Shown one piece after another: positions 26,793-37,611 of a stretch of DNA of 64,000 bases (position 1 is the stretch's first letter; each line of letters starts with the position of its first letter). Under the pieces are notes generated by a model that was not told where the DNA came from, ran no database searches, and saw only the letters and a list, made by a program, of their open reading frames with translations. The position numbers were made by a program, and so were the translations under genes. The DNA comes from Enterococcus sp. DIV1094 (lineage in GTDB: Bacteria > Bacillota > Bacilli > Lactobacillales > Enterococcaceae), in the NCBI RefSeq assembly GCF_017316305.2, contig NZ_CP147250.1:1446001-1510000 (forward strand). Direction: 5' to 3'.

Positions 26793-27461
26793 TCATCTTG
26801 AATGCTTTGCCGCGGGGTCTAAACGGCGTTCGATGATCCCTAAGACCCAGTCGGTGATAATGGCCATAAAGGCTGTTGGCAAGGCGCCAGCTAAGATGAT
26901 GGAAGTACCATCTGTGGCATTCGTTCCACGAATGATGATATCGCCTAAACCGCCTGCACCGACAAATGCACCGATGGCTGTGATCCCGATAGCAACTACT
27001 AAAGCATTTCGAATACCTGCCATAATAACAGAAACAGAAAGTGGTAGTTCGACCATAAAGAGACGTTGACTGGCAGTCATCCCCATCCCTTTGCCGACAT
27101 CAAGGATATTTTTGTCGACTTGGATCATCCCTGTATACGTGTTCTTGATGATCGGTAGTAGCGAATACAAGAAAACTGTAACGATCACGACATTCACTCC
27201 TAATCCTAACCCGATCATCAAGATCGAGATCATGGCTAACGAAGGAATCGTTTGGATGATATTGGCAAAGCGAATCACCCAGTTAGCTAATTTCCGTTTT
27301 CTCGAAATAAGAATACCGATGGGAATGCCGACGATTGCCGCAAAAAGTACACCGTAGATCGAAATGAGAAAGTGACGGAGAAATTGCGAAAAGACGTACG
27401 TGCCATTCTCTTGAAAATAATAGATAAATTGTTGGAACCAATTCATGTTTTCCATCGTCAT
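26793..27461 (-). CDS. opuCD: Osmoprotectant ABC transporter permease (OpuCD-type)
   Basis: A 222-aa permease with about five to six helices and the EAA-like loop VGKGMGMTASQRLFMVELPLSVSVIMAGIRNA. It is the second permease of a glycine betaine/carnitine/choline uptake system. ATG at 27461 overlaps the stop of the substrate-binding gene (TGATG) and is 6 nt after GGAGG. Last gene of the operon. Confidence 0.92.
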   Translation of the reverse strand: MTMENMNWFQQFIYYFQENGTYVFSQFLRHFLISIYGVLFAAIVGIPIGILISRKRKLANWVIRFANIIQTIPSLAMISILMIGLGLGVNVVIVTVFLYSLLPIIKNTYTGMIQVDKNILDVGKGMGMTASQRLFMVELPLSVSVIMAGIRNALVVAIGITAIGAFVGAGGLGDIIIRGTNATDGTSIILAGALPTAFMAIITDWVLGIIERRLDPAAKHSR

Positions 27462-28378
27462 CACTCCCCTCCAAAATAATGGTTTTCTTTTAAAAAGCGC
27501 TCTGCGACAACAGAAGGCTCAACCAAATTATTATCTGCTTCATAGTTCAATTGTTGCATTTTTTCTGTGCTGATCGTGTTGCCTAACCTTGAGAGTGCTT
27601 CTTCTAAACCTGGTGTGTCTTTCAAAAGTTGATTGTCTACAACTGGTGCAGCATCATAAGGTGGAAAGAAGCTCAAATCATCTTCTAGCATGACGAGATC
27701 ATAACTAGCGATACGACCGTCTGTTGAATACCCTAAAACGATATCCATTCGCCCAGCTTCTACAGCATCATAGACCAAACCAATCTGCATTGGTAAGATG
27801 GAGTCAAATGAAAAGCCATACGTTTCTTGGAAGCCGTCATAGCCATCTCCTTTACGATTGATCCATGAAGTATCGACACCGGCAACAAGTTCGTCGGCGA
27901 CATTCTTCAAGTCACTGACTTTTTTTAGATTGTATTTTTCCGCCGTATCTTTACGGACAAGAAAAACATACGTATTCTCAAAACCATAAGAAGGGAACCA
28001 TGTTTGGTTGTATCGTTCTTCAAATTCACGTTTCACGATATCGAACGCTTTTGCGGGATCTTTTTCAGGTGGCAGATTAAGGGTAGTCGTCAAATCTGTC
28101 CCTGTATAGCGCGCGGCAGAAATCGAAGCATCGCCATTGATCATCGCTTGGTGATTGATCGTTGTCGTTGCTAAGTTATTGATGATCGTCGTATTTTTTT
28201 CCGTATAGTGTTCGATCATCCCAGCAACGATACTTCCGAGGATCTGAGCTTCAGAAGTGATCCCGCCAGTGATAGAAATCGTATCTTCATCCGTATTACT
28301 GGCTAATCCTGGGAAGGAACAACTTGCCAGTAGCAGGACGGTCATTACGAGTATGAGACTATTTCTGATGCGTTTCAT
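27461..28378 (-). CDS. opuCC: Osmoprotectant-binding lipoprotein (OpuCC-type)
   Basis: A 305-aa lipoprotein with lipobox LLASC (lipid-attached C20), then an OpuAC-type substrate-binding fold ([26 protein letters not shown]..., [37 protein letters not shown]). It captures quaternary ammonium osmolytes outside the membrane for the OpuCB/CD channel. It starts within a 4-bp overlap with the upstream permease gene. The exact substrate cannot be fixed from sequence. Confidence 0.92.
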   Translation of the reverse strand: MKRIRNSLILVMTVLLLASCSFPGLASNTDEDTISITGGITSEAQILGSIVAGMIEHYTEKNTTIINNLATTTINHQAMINGDASISAARYTGTDLTTTLNLPPEKDPAKAFDIVKREFEERYNQTWFPSYGFENTYVFLVRKDTAEKYNLKKVSDLKNVADELVAGVDTSWINRKGDGYDGFQETYGFSFDSILPMQIGLVYDAVEAGRMDIVLGYSTDGRIASYDLVMLEDDLSFFPPYDAAPVVDNQLLKDTPGLEEALSRLGNTISTEKMQQLNYEADNNLVEPSVVAERFLKENHYFGGE

Positions 28379-29016
28379 TCGTCATTCTCCTCTCTCAATG
28401 CGATCGGAGTTAACCGATTTTCTAAGAAACCTAGTAGGAAATCCGCAAGCAATGCCAAAATCGTTACAGGGATCGTTCCAGCAAAAATCAAATCGGGCTG
28501 ATAATTATTCAAGCCACTAAAAATCAAGTCACCTAAACCACCTGCACCGATATAAGAGGCAAGTGTTGCCCAGGCGATGACATAGACAGCAGCTAAACGG
28601 ATGCCTGCCATGATCGTCGGCATAGCGATCGGCAACTCAACAGAAAAAATCGATTGAACATTCGTCATGCCCATGCCTTTTGCGACATCGCGGTAATTCC
28701 AATCCACGTTCTTCATCCCGATATACGTATTTCTTAAAATGGGTAAAAGAGAATAAATGAATAGGGCAATGATTGCAGGGACTTTCCCGACGCCAAATAA
28801 AGGAATCATAAGTGCCAATAGTGCAAGAGAGGGGACTGTTTGCAACGCACTGGTCAAACCAATGACGATTGTTGCGATTTTAGGAAAACGCGTCAAAAGA
28901 ACACCTAAGGGAACAGCAACGGCAATCCCAATGATCAAAGCAATTGCTGAAATATAGAGATGTTCAAGACTTTTTGAGACGATCTCCGCGCCATGTTGTT
29001 GGAAAAATTCGGCCAT
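28375..29016 (-). CDS. opuCB: Osmoprotectant ABC transporter permease (OpuCB-type)
   Basis: A 213-aa permease homologous to the OpuCD-like protein, with the loop [32 protein letters not shown] and about five helices. It forms the channel with OpuCD. It begins 3 nt after the ATPase gene and overlaps the binding-protein gene by 4 nt, so it is strictly co-translated. Confidence 0.92.
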   Translation of the reverse strand: MAEFFQQHGAEIVSKSLEHLYISAIALIIGIAVAVPLGVLLTRFPKIATIVIGLTSALQTVPSLALLALMIPLFGVGKVPAIIALFIYSLLPILRNTYIGMKNVDWNYRDVAKGMGMTNVQSIFSVELPIAMPTIMAGIRLAAVYVIAWATLASYIGAGGLGDLIFSGLNNYQPDLIFAGTIPVTILALLADFLLGFLENRLTPIALREENDE

Positions 29017-29019
29017 TGG

Positions 29020-30189
29020 TCAGACCTCCTTTGTTTCGGGCGGCGTACCAATTGCATCTGTGATAGATGGTTCTTCACCCCAGATCACGTCATAGACGAT
29101 GTCTACAAGCGATGCTCGAGTTAAAATACCGACGACTTTATTTTGTTCATCGACTACTGGTACATATTTCAGACCACGTTTTAAGATTCGTTGGAGCGTA
29201 TCACGCAAGTAAGCAGATTGTTTTACATAGAAAACATCTTTATTCAAAATATCGCCAACACTCGAAACTTTCCCACGTTTTTTATCAATCGTTTCAACAT
29301 CGATAAATCCTTTTAAAGTATTTGAATTATCAGTTACTAAAAGGGTGTCGACACGTTTTTCACGCATGAGCTTGATCGCTTCTTGCAATGATTTTTCGGG
29401 AGTGATCGTAATGGCTTGGTTCAACATGACTTCGCCCACTTTTGTCGTATCTGGTTTCGCTTGAAGCAAACGATCTTCACCAATCAATTCCTCGACAAAT
29501 TCATTGGCAGGATGACGTAAAATATTTTGTGGCGTATCAAATTGAATCACTCGACCTTCACTCATGATGGCGATGCGACTGGCTAGTTTGATTGCTTCGT
29601 CCATATCATGTGTGACGAAGACGATTGTTTTCCCTAAACGTTCCTGCAAGTCTTTGACTAAGTCTTGTAAAGAATCTCTTGTAATAGGGTCTAACGCGCC
29701 AAAAGGTTCATCCATCAAGATAATGTCTTGATTCGCTGCTAACGCACGGACGACACCGATACGTTGCTGTTGACCACCAGATAACTCATGAGGGTACCGA
29801 TCAAGCATCTCACGTGGAAGCTCAACAAGATCAATCATTTTTTCGGCTGTTTTGTTGCGTTCTTCTTGGCTGACCTTCAATAGCTTTTGGACAAGCGTGA
29901 TATTTTCTCGAATCGTCATGTGGGGCATCAAGCCGATGCTTTGGATCACATAGCCGATTTGTCGGCGGAGTTCAACGGGGTTGATTTCTTGGATCGACTT
30001 GCCATCAATCAAAATTTGACCTTCAGTCGGATCGGTCATGCGGTTAAGCATACGCATCGTCGTTGTTTTTCCGCTACCACTCGTACCGATGAAACAGATG
30101 AATTCACCTTTTTCAAAAGAAAGGTTGACGTCCTCAACTGCGATTTTTCCACCTTTATAAATTTTTGATACATTCTGAAATTCAATCAT
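29020..30189 (-). CDS. opuCA: Osmoprotectant ABC transporter ATP-binding protein (OpuCA-type)
   Basis: A 389-aa ATPase. Walker A is GTSGSGKTT, the signature is LSGGQQQR, Walker B is DIILMDEPFGALD and the switch His lies in VTHDMDEA. A C-terminal CBS pair (about 255-370) is typical of OpuCA and is the ionic-strength or nucleotide sensor in relatives (c-di-AMP in some Firmicutes). First gene of the opuC operon; a candidate promoter and paired half-sites lie upstream. Confidence 0.94.
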   Translation of the reverse strand: MIEFQNVSKIYKGGKIAVEDVNLSFEKGEFICFIGTSGSGKTTTMRMLNRMTDPTEGQILIDGKSIQEINPVELRRQIGYVIQSIGLMPHMTIRENITLVQKLLKVSQEERNKTAEKMIDLVELPREMLDRYPHELSGGQQQRIGVVRALAANQDIILMDEPFGALDPITRDSLQDLVKDLQERLGKTIVFVTHDMDEAIKLASRIAIMSEGRVIQFDTPQNILRHPANEFVEELIGEDRLLQAKPDTTKVGEVMLNQAITITPEKSLQEAIKLMREKRVDTLLVTDNSNTLKGFIDVETIDKKRGKVSSVGDILNKDVFYVKQSAYLRDTLQRILKRGLKYVPVVDEQNKVVGILTRASLVDIVYDVIWGEEPSITDAIGTPPETKEV

Positions 30190-30234
30190 ACTGCACCTCT
30201 TCTTTTCTTTTTACATAAAGAATGTTCTTATATT

Positions 30235-30287
30235 AGTATGCCTAAAATAACTAAGGAACACAAATTTGATGATTTATTTATTAGGCA
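30235..30287 (-). promoter_or_regulatory. Candidate opuC promoter and operator half-sites
   Basis: On the minus strand TTGTGT, 17 nt and CATACT (30235-30240) form a possible promoter. TGCCTAA (30239-30245) and TTAGGCA (30281-30287) are inverted 7-bp half-sites 42 bp apart centre to centre, one overlapping the -10. No known regulator motif was recognised. Confidence 0.4.
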
Positions 30288-30389
30288 AATAACTAAATTA
30301 GTAAGGAATTTTTGATTCTGTTGATAAAATATATCTGAAAAGATAACGTAATTAATTATAAAAGAATGGATTAAGACTATTTTTGCTTT

Positions 30390-30418
30390 TTGGCATTGTC
30401 AGCATAAAATGGTAAAAT
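30390..30418 (+). promoter_or_regulatory. Promoter of queA
   Basis: TTGGCA, a 17-nt spacer and TAAAAT. Confidence 0.7.
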
Positions 30419-30450
30419 GAAAGAGCGAAATAGAGAAAGTGAGTGACGAT

Positions 30451-31482
30451 ATGTTAACAACAGAAGATTTCGATTTTGAATTACCCGAAGAATTGATTGC
30501 CCAAACACCATTGAAAGACCGTGACCATTCCCGTTTACTTGTAGTGGATCGCCAAACAGGTGAGCTGGCGGATAAACATTTCCATGAGATCATTGACGAA
30601 CTAAATCCTGGCGATGCGCTAGTGATGAACAATACTCGCGTATTACCGGCTCGTTTATATGGAGAAAAAGTAGAAACTGGCGCGCATTTAGAAGTGTTGC
30701 TTTTGACCAATACGGAAGGCGATACGTGGGAGACGTTGATCAAACCTGCTAAGCGTGCCAAAGTAGGGACTGAGATCACTTTTGGCGATGGTCGCTTAAA
30801 AGCAGTCGTTAAGGAAGAACTCGATCATGGTGGACGGATCATTGAATTTGCTTATGAGGGGATTTTCTTAGAAAATCTAGAAGCACTTGGTGAAATGCCA
30901 TTGCCGCCTTATATCAAAGAACGTTTAGAAGATCCAGATCGCTACCAGACAGTTTATGCGGAAGAAAATGGCTCAGCAGCTGCACCAACTGCAGGGTTGC
31001 ACTTTACGACAGAATTACTAGACGAAATCAAAGCAAAAGGGGTAGAACTTGTCTATTTGACACTCCATGTCGGCCTTGGTACTTTCCGTCCAGTGAGCGT
31101 CGACAAGATTGAAGAACATCAAATGCACAGTGAGTTTTATCGTTTGACCGAAGAGGCAGCTGAGCGCTTGAATCAAGTGCGTCAAAATGGCGGGAAAATC
31201 GTGGCAGTAGGAACGACTTCGATCCGTACACTAGAAACGATTGGCACTAAATTTGCTGGTGAGATCAAAGCAGATAGTGGCTGGACTGATATCTTTATCA
31301 CGCCAGGTTATGAGTTCAAGGTAGTTGAAGCCTTTTCTACGAACTTCCACTTACCAAAATCAACTTTAGTCATGTTAGTGAGTGCGTTTGCCGGGAGAGA
31401 GCTAACGCTTTCTGCCTATCAGCATGCCATTGATGAACGTTATCGTTTCTTCAGTTTTGGCGATGCGATGTTTGTGAAGTAA
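30451..31482 (+). CDS. queA: S-adenosylmethionine:tRNA ribosyltransferase-isomerase
   Basis: A 343-aa QueA enzyme that transfers and isomerises the ribosyl moiety of SAM to make epoxyqueuosine on tRNA. It has [15 protein letters not shown] at the start, [15 protein letters not shown], the [10 protein letters not shown] motif and [20 protein letters not shown] at 30451 gives the standard length; an upstream GTG adds four residues. It works in the same pathway as tgt 4 kb downstream. A strong terminator follows. Confidence 0.95.
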   Translation: MLTTEDFDFELPEELIAQTPLKDRDHSRLLVVDRQTGELADKHFHEIIDELNPGDALVMNNTRVLPARLYGEKVETGAHLEVLLLTNTEGDTWETLIKPAKRAKVGTEITFGDGRLKAVVKEELDHGGRIIEFAYEGIFLENLEALGEMPLPPYIKERLEDPDRYQTVYAEENGSAAAPTAGLHFTTELLDEIKAKGVELVYLTLHVGLGTFRPVSVDKIEEHQMHSEFYRLTEEAAERLNQVRQNGGKIVAVGTTSIRTLETIGTKFAGEIKADSGWTDIFITPGYEFKVVEAFSTNFHLPKSTLVMLVSAFAGRELTLSAYQHAIDERYRFFSFGDAMFVK

Positions 31483-31492
31483 CTCAAAGAAA

Positions 31493-31883
31493 TAAAAAAG
31501 ACCCCGACTCTCGATTAGTCGGGGCTTTTGTGCTTCGGAAGGAAACAAATAAATAGAATTAGTGTAACTTTCCATGGAACATGCAAAGTACGGTGTTGAA
31601 TTTCTTCTTGATAAACAAAAAATCTTGTTTTCTTTACATCTTCAACAGTTGAATCATCTCTTGTTCCTATTCAATTTTCAGATGTTCATGTTATTTAATT
31701 GTTACGTATCCCACTACTTCTTTTTTTGAACGATTCTCGTTTCAAACAGTCATACGCATTCACTATTTATAATGGTTACTTCACATGCTCTTTAAGGTGA
31801 AACTTGTACTTCTAACAACTTTGTTTGCTTATACTACTCTATCGAGAAATTCTTCTATCTATTTGTTTTTCCTCCTTCCTTAT
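31493..31883 (-). ncRNA. Candidate ~390-nt small RNA with cre-overlapped promoter
   Basis: On the minus strand a good promoter (TTGCAA, 17 nt, TATGAT at 31918-31890) points away from the P-type ATPase gene and toward the queA terminator, whose minus-strand face ends in TTTTTT. The 390 nt between contain no frame longer than about ten codons. They are poor in C, and include AAGGAAGGAGG close to the 5' end. This looks like a regulatory RNA, not a messenger. A perfect cre match covers the -35, so repression by CcpA is likely. Confidence 0.6.
31496..31530. terminator. Bidirectional terminator after queA
   Basis: CCCCGACT (31502-31509) and AGTCGGGG (31517-31524), flanked by an A-run on the left and TTTT on the right. 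It can end queA on the plus strand and the candidate sRNA on the minus strand. Confidence 0.9.
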
Positions 31884-31889
31884 GGTTAA

Positions 31890-31918
31890 ATCATACCATG
31901 TTTTGGTAGCGCTTGCAA
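31890..31918 (-). promoter_or_regulatory. Promoter plus cre site for the sRNA
   Basis: The minus strand reads TTGCAAGCGCTACCA (31918-31904), matching all fixed positions of the cre consensus WTGNAANCGNWNNCW. It coincides with the -35 hexamer TTGCAA; the -10 TATGAT lies 17 nt further on. Confidence 0.65.
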
Positions 31919-31973
31919 GAGATAAGGGTCCTTTATTTAAAAATTTTTCTCTACATATATATATGCGATATAG

Positions 31974-32003
31974 TTGAATTAATTAAAAAAATGATGTTAT
32001 ACT
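31974..32003 (+). promoter_or_regulatory. Promoter of the Ca2+ P-type ATPase gene
   Basis: TTGAAT, an 18-nt spacer and TATACT, about 50 nt upstream of the ATG. Confidence 0.7.
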
Positions 32004-32053
32004 AAAATCGTACGTTAACATAACGTTCATTTTTAAAAGAAAGGGAGTATAGG

Positions 32054-34705
32054 ATGGATAGTTACAAAAAAACAATAGAAGAAATAGCAGAAGAAACAAA
32101 AGTAGATATAGATCAAGGGTTGTCGATGAGTGAAGCAAAGGAACGAAGTCGGCAACAAGGAAAAAATCAATTCGAAGAAGCCCCCAAAGAATCACTCTTC
32201 AAAAAATTTATACGAAGTCTTTCAGATTTTACCACAATTGTTTTATTAGTTGCCGCAGTCATTTCATTTTACACCGCATTTGCAACAGAACATGGAGACC
32301 TATTCGAAGGACTCTTGATCATTGCGATCGTTATTATCAATTCAGTTCTAGCTATCGTTCAAGAAGGGAACGCAGAAAAAGCATTAGAATCTCTCCAAGA
32401 TATGAATAAACAAACCGCTACAGTCCTTAGAGATGGGAAAGTAGAAAAAGTAGATGCTGAAAATTTAGTCGTTGGAGATGTGCTGATTTTAGAATCAGGA
32501 TCAGCGATTGCAGCAGATGCTCGTTTAGTAGAAACATCACAATTACGCGTAGAAGAATCAGCTCTAACCGGTGAAAGTGAGGCTGTCGAAAAAGACGCAG
32601 GTTACATAAGTCAAGAAGATGACTCTCTCGGTGACCAATTAAACATGGTCTTTAAAGGCTGTACCGTTGCCGCAGGTCGTGGTAAAGCGATCGTTACAGC
32701 AATCGGTATGCAGACTGAAATGGGTAAAATCGCCGGATTATTAAATGACCATACAATGCAGAAAACACCACTGCAAGTTCGCTTGAACCAACTAGGAAAA
32801 CGAATCAGTGTGATTGCGTTAGCAGCGGCTGCCTTAGTCTTTTTGATTGGTGAACTTCAAGGTGAACCATTACTTGAAATGTTCATGACTTCGATTTCAT
32901 TAGCCGTTGCTGCTGTACCAGAAACATTAACTGTCATCGTTACGTTGACACTTGCCTATGGTGTGCAGAAAATGGCGAAAAAACATGCCATTATTCGTCA
33001 ATTACCAGCTGTTGAAACACTAGGTACTGCGAATGTCATCTGTTCGGATAAAACCGGTACTTTAACACAAAATCGGATGCGTGTCCGTCGTGTTTGGAGT
33101 AAAGAAGATGAAGTGACAGACGTCGAAGATTCGATGACAAATAGCGCGATGGAAATTTTAAAAATGGCTGCTCTATGTACAGATGTGACCGTTGAAAAAG
33201 AAGACGACGAATTGATCGTCAAAGGGAATCCAACGGAAGCCGCAATCGTACGTGCAGTCGAGGAAAACTATCATACAAAAGAAGAACTAGAAGAAAAATA
33301 TCCAAGGATCGATGAACTCCCATTCGACTCTGATCGCAAAATGATGACGACGGTCCATGAAATGGGCGATAAATATATCTCTATTACAAAAGGCGCTTTT
33401 GATGTCTTGGCATCAAGATTTACATCAGGGGACGTTGAGCAAGCTGAAGTGGTCAATGACCGTTTTGGGAAACGTGCGTTACGTGTGATCGCAGTAGGTT
33501 ATCGAACATATGACGAAAAACCACAAGAAATCACTTCTGAAGCCTTAGAAAAAGAGTTGAGTTTGATTGGCTTGATCGGTATGATCGATCCGCCACGTCC
33601 AGAAAGTAAAGGGGCAATCAAACGTGCGAAGAAAGCTGGGATCAAAACAGTCATGATCACTGGGGATCATGTGGTAACAGCGAGTGCGATTGCGAAAGAA
33701 TTAGGGATTTTGAGCAATAGTAACGAAGCACTTTCAGGTGCTGAACTTCGAGCATTATCAGATGAAGAATTAGACGAACGTGTCAAAGATCTTTCTGTTT
33801 ATGCCAGAGTAACTCCGGAAGATAAGATCCGGATCGTCAAATCATGGCAACGTACAGGTGCTGTGGTCGCAATGACAGGTGATGGGGTAAACGATGCGCC
33901 AGCTTTGAAAGCAAGTGACGTTGGGTGTGCCATGGGAATCACCGGTACTGATGTGGCGCAAAGTGCCTCTGACATGATTTTGACTGATGATAACTTTGCG
34001 ACGATCGTTGATGCAGTTAGTCAAGGACGTTCCGTTTATCAGAATATCCGTAAAGCAATCAACTTCTTGTTGAGCTGTAATATTTCTGAGATTTTTATCG
34101 TATTGATTGCCATGTTAGTTGGTTGGGGCGCTCCATTTACCGCTGTTCAATTATTGTTCGTTAATGTGGTAGCGGATGGCTTGCCAGGGTTTGCTCTTGG
34201 TAGAGAACCAGCAGAAGAAGGCATCATGAATGAAGCACCAATTCCTAAAAATGAAGGAATCTTCGCGCGTGGTCTAATGAAGAAAATCGCCATCAATGCA
34301 GGAATATTCACGGTAGTCACTTTATTCGGTTACTACTTAGGAAGCTTCGTGGATACGATCAGCCCTTGGGTCGATGCCAGTCAAGAAGTCGGACAAACTG
34401 TAGCATTTCTAGTGTTGGCTTACTCTTCGATCATCCATGTCTTTAATGTTCGTAGTAGTCAATCGATCTTCAAAGTGAACTTAGCAACGAATAAATCGTT
34501 AGTGGAAATGGCGATTCTCTCAGTTCTAATCACGTCAGCAGTTGCTTTATTACCATTCACGCAAGAATTATTTGGTTTAGTTCATATTAGTTTGAATCAC
34601 TGGTTCTTAGTAGGGATCTTGTCAATCGTACCGATCGCGGTCAATGAATTGATCAAATTCCACCAATTACCAGAAGCAGATGAGCTAGAAGAAGCGGACG
34701 CATAA
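32054..34705 (+). CDS. Calcium-transporting P-type ATPase (P2A)
   Basis: An 883-aa P-type ATPase that uses ATP to export Ca2+ (or Mn2+) across the membrane. Domain order: N-terminal cation ATPase domain, actuator loop with LTGES, helix M4 with AVAAVPETLTVIV, phosphorylation motif CSDKTGTLTQN, N-domain KGNPTEAAIV, MITGDH, and MTGDGVNDAPALK. The C-terminal helices include NVVADGLPGFALGREPAEEG. PMR1/SERCA-type, single gene with its own promoter and a shared terminator. Ca2+ is inferred from family. Confidence 0.93.
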   Translation: MDSYKKTIEEIAEETKVDIDQGLSMSEAKERSRQQGKNQFEEAPKESLFKKFIRSLSDFTTIVLLVAAVISFYTAFATEHGDLFEGLLIIAIVIINSVLAIVQEGNAEKALESLQDMNKQTATVLRDGKVEKVDAENLVVGDVLILESGSAIAADARLVETSQLRVEESALTGESEAVEKDAGYISQEDDSLGDQLNMVFKGCTVAAGRGKAIVTAIGMQTEMGKIAGLLNDHTMQKTPLQVRLNQLGKRISVIALAAAALVFLIGELQGEPLLEMFMTSISLAVAAVPETLTVIVTLTLAYGVQKMAKKHAIIRQLPAVETLGTANVICSDKTGTLTQNRMRVRRVWSKEDEVTDVEDSMTNSAMEILKMAALCTDVTVEKEDDELIVKGNPTEAAIVRAVEENYHTKEELEEKYPRIDELPFDSDRKMMTTVHEMGDKYISITKGAFDVLASRFTSGDVEQAEVVNDRFGKRALRVIAVGYRTYDEKPQEITSEALEKELSLIGLIGMIDPPRPESKGAIKRAKKAGIKTVMITGDHVVTASAIAKELGILSNSNEALSGAELRALSDEELDERVKDLSVYARVTPEDKIRIVKSWQRTGAVVAMTGDGVNDAPALKASDVGCAMGITGTDVAQSASDMILTDDNFATIVDAVSQGRSVYQNIRKAINFLLSCNISEIFIVLIAMLVGWGAPFTAVQLLFVNVVADGLPGFALGREPAEEGIMNEAPIPKNEGIFARGLMKKIAINAGIFTVVTLFGYYLGSFVDTISPWVDASQEVGQTVAFLVLAYSSIIHVFNVRSSQSIFKVNLATNKSLVEMAILSVLITSAVALLPFTQELFGLVHISLNHWFLVGILSIVPIAVNELIKFHQLPEADELEEADA

Positions 34706-34733
34706 TATTCGTTCTTTGCGTTTATTTTCCAAC

Positions 34734-34769
34734 AAAAAAAGAGGCGGAATTTTTTCCGACCTCTTTTTT
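34734..34769. terminator. Bidirectional terminator
   Basis: AAAAAAGAGGcGGAA and TCCgaCCTCTTTTTT between convergent ATPase and DUF975 genes. Confidence 0.85.
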
Positions 34770-34781
34770 AGTGGAGTATAC

Positions 34782-35474
34782 TTAGATATTTTTTGGCAAT
34801 TGATTATAAAAAGCCGCTTTTGTCGCGCTGATATAAGGATTCAACCATAGATAGCCGATACCTAATGTTGCAAGTGCTAAGATATGCCAACCGATAAATG
34901 ACAAGTCTAACCAGAAAAGTTTGCCTTTATAGCCATCCATCAATTTTCGACTAGCAGTTATCGTATCTAATACTTTTGGTTTTTCGCCAGTTTCCGTCAC
35001 GATATCATAGTAGATAAAGTAGCTTTGTGAGTAAGAGTAACTTTTAATGATTCCAGGAATAACAAGTAACAATGCCCATAAAGAAGTAAAGATCGTTGTT
35101 AGTAAAGCTAACAAGATCACGCCACCAAAGAACATTCCTGAGAAACCACGAAACGCATCTTTGAATGGTTCGATTTTCGTTCGTTGTCCACGTAAAATGT
35201 CTAGGTAGGTCCAAGAGATCCCGCTCATGAATAGTGCAGTGATGATACTAGAAAATAGACCGGTTCCTGAGCCACCACTACTTGTATTTGTCGCTTCCTC
35301 CATCATTGTAGCTGTATCAGGCATACTTGCAACAAGTAGTGCGATTGGAAGAACAAGAATCATAACAAGTGCAATTGCAATTAAAGATGGAATTAAATTT
35401 AATAAAATTGCTTGTCCCCAACGTCCCTTTAAGCTATCTTTTGCCTGTTGTTTTAATTCACCAGAAGATACCAT
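34782..35474 (-). CDS. DUF975 family membrane protein
   Basis: A 230-aa protein with an N-terminal KQQAKDSLKGRWGQAIL segment and about six hydrophobic helices, ending GYLWLNPYISATKAAFYNQL. This is the DUF975 pattern, a family of Firmicute membrane proteins with no known activity. ATG at 35474 has AAGGAG 8 nt upstream; the earlier GTG would sit inside that site. Confidence 0.85.
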   Translation of the reverse strand: MVSSGELKQQAKDSLKGRWGQAILLNLIPSLIAIALVMILVLPIALLVASMPDTATMMEEATNTSSGGSGTGLFSSIITALFMSGISWTYLDILRGQRTKIEPFKDAFRGFSGMFFGGVILLALLTTIFTSLWALLLVIPGIIKSYSYSQSYFIYYDIVTETGEKPKVLDTITASRKLMDGYKGKLFWLDLSFIGWHILALATLGIGYLWLNPYISATKAAFYNQLPKNI

Positions 35475-35606
35475 ATTTTCCACTCCTTTTTTTTGATAGT
35501 CTTAGTATATCAAAGAAGAACAGATTTTGCTGTAGGAAACATCTATCGTTATTGAAAGGTTTACAAAAAAAGTAGATTAAAAAAATCTGTGGAGAAGGAG
35601 AAGCTC

Positions 35607-35635
35607 TTGCAAAAAGTAGTTGAAAAGATTATGAT
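35607..35635 (+). promoter_or_regulatory. Promoter of tgt
   Basis: TTGCAA, a 17-nt spacer and TATGAT. Confidence 0.7.
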
Positions 35636-35681
35636 GGTGGGAGTTGCAAACGTGATTATATAAAAGAAAGTAGGGAATTGA

Positions 35682-36827
<1,146 letters not shown>

Positions 36828-36920
36828 TAGGATTCGTGAAATTTAGCTAAAAAACTAGTTTCTAGTGCGGTTTTCTGATAAAGTGGTTAGTGTAGATATT
36901 TAGTTAGTGAGGTGAAAAAA

Positions 36921-37298
36921 ATGGGTTCATTACCAATGTTAGTGATGTTCGTTGCCCTATTAGGGATGTGGTTCTTTATGTCACGTACACAAAAGAAACA
37001 ACAACAAGAACGTCAAAATTTGCTTGATAGTATGAAAGCTGGCGATGAAGTAGTCACGATTGGCGGACTTCATGGCGTGGTCTCAGAAATCGACGAAACA
37101 AACCGTACCGTTGTGTTAGACTGCGAAGGCATCTTTTTAGAATACGATCGAGCAGCAATCAAAACGGTAAAACCAGGGACAGGCGCGATGACAAGTACAC
37201 CAATCGCACCAGTAGAAGAACCGACAGAACCAGAAGTAACTGAAACTGTTGAAGTTCCAGAAACACCTGAAGAGAAAAAAGAAGAAAAAGAATTGTAG
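36921..37298 (+). CDS. yajC: Sec translocase accessory subunit YajC
   Basis: A 125-aa protein with one N-terminal transmembrane helix (LPMLVMFVALLGMWFFM). The RTQKKQQQERQNLLDSMKAGDEVVTIGGLHGVV motif follows, then a long acidic Pro/Glu/Thr-rich tail. It assists SecDF-YajC in protein export. ATG at 36921 has GAGGTG at proper spacing. Downstream of tgt, as in many bacteria. Confidence 0.92.
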   Translation: MGSLPMLVMFVALLGMWFFMSRTQKKQQQERQNLLDSMKAGDEVVTIGGLHGVVSEIDETNRTVVLDCEGIFLEYDRAAIKTVKPGTGAMTSTPIAPVEEPTEPEVTETVEVPETPEEKKEEKEL

Positions 37299-37356
37299 GA
37301 ACCAGTTGTTTTAGACCCGTGGGCTAAACGTTCAAGGAGCTAGGCAATTCTTTAGC

Positions 37357-37418
37357 AAAAAAGACTGATCGTCATGTTTATCTCGTGTGGAGATAAGCTG
37401 GCAATCAGTCTTTTTTTT
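37357..37418 (+). terminator. yajC terminator
   Basis: AAAAAAGACTGATcGtCA and TGGCAATCAGTCTTTTTTTT, with an inner TTATCTC/GAGATAA hairpin. Confidence 0.85.
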
Positions 37419-37508
37419 GAATTTATGAAAAAATTCACTTATTTCATAATGAAAGAATAGTTGATGTTCTGCCGAGTTGAATGGTTGATTTTTTAAAGAA
37501 AACATAAC

Positions 37509-37524
37509 TGTGAAAAAAATCACA
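37509..37524 (+). promoter_or_regulatory. Rex-type operator upstream of adhE
   Basis: TGTGA-AAAAAA-TCACA matches the Rex consensus TGTGA-N6-TCACA exactly and lies just upstream of the adhE -35. Confidence 0.65.
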
Positions 37525-37532
37525 AAAAAGTA

Positions 37533-37561
37533 TTTACATCGAAAAGAAAGTATTGTATGAT
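37533..37561 (+). promoter_or_regulatory. Promoter of adhE
   Basis: TTTACA, a 17-nt spacer and TATGAT. A second imperfect Rex-like site, TGTGAAATAATTAACA (37567-37582), covers the expected transcript start. Confidence 0.75.
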
Positions 37562-37611
37562 GTGTATGTGAAATAATTAACAAATTACCATGACTCAGTA
37601 GGAGGAGCATA

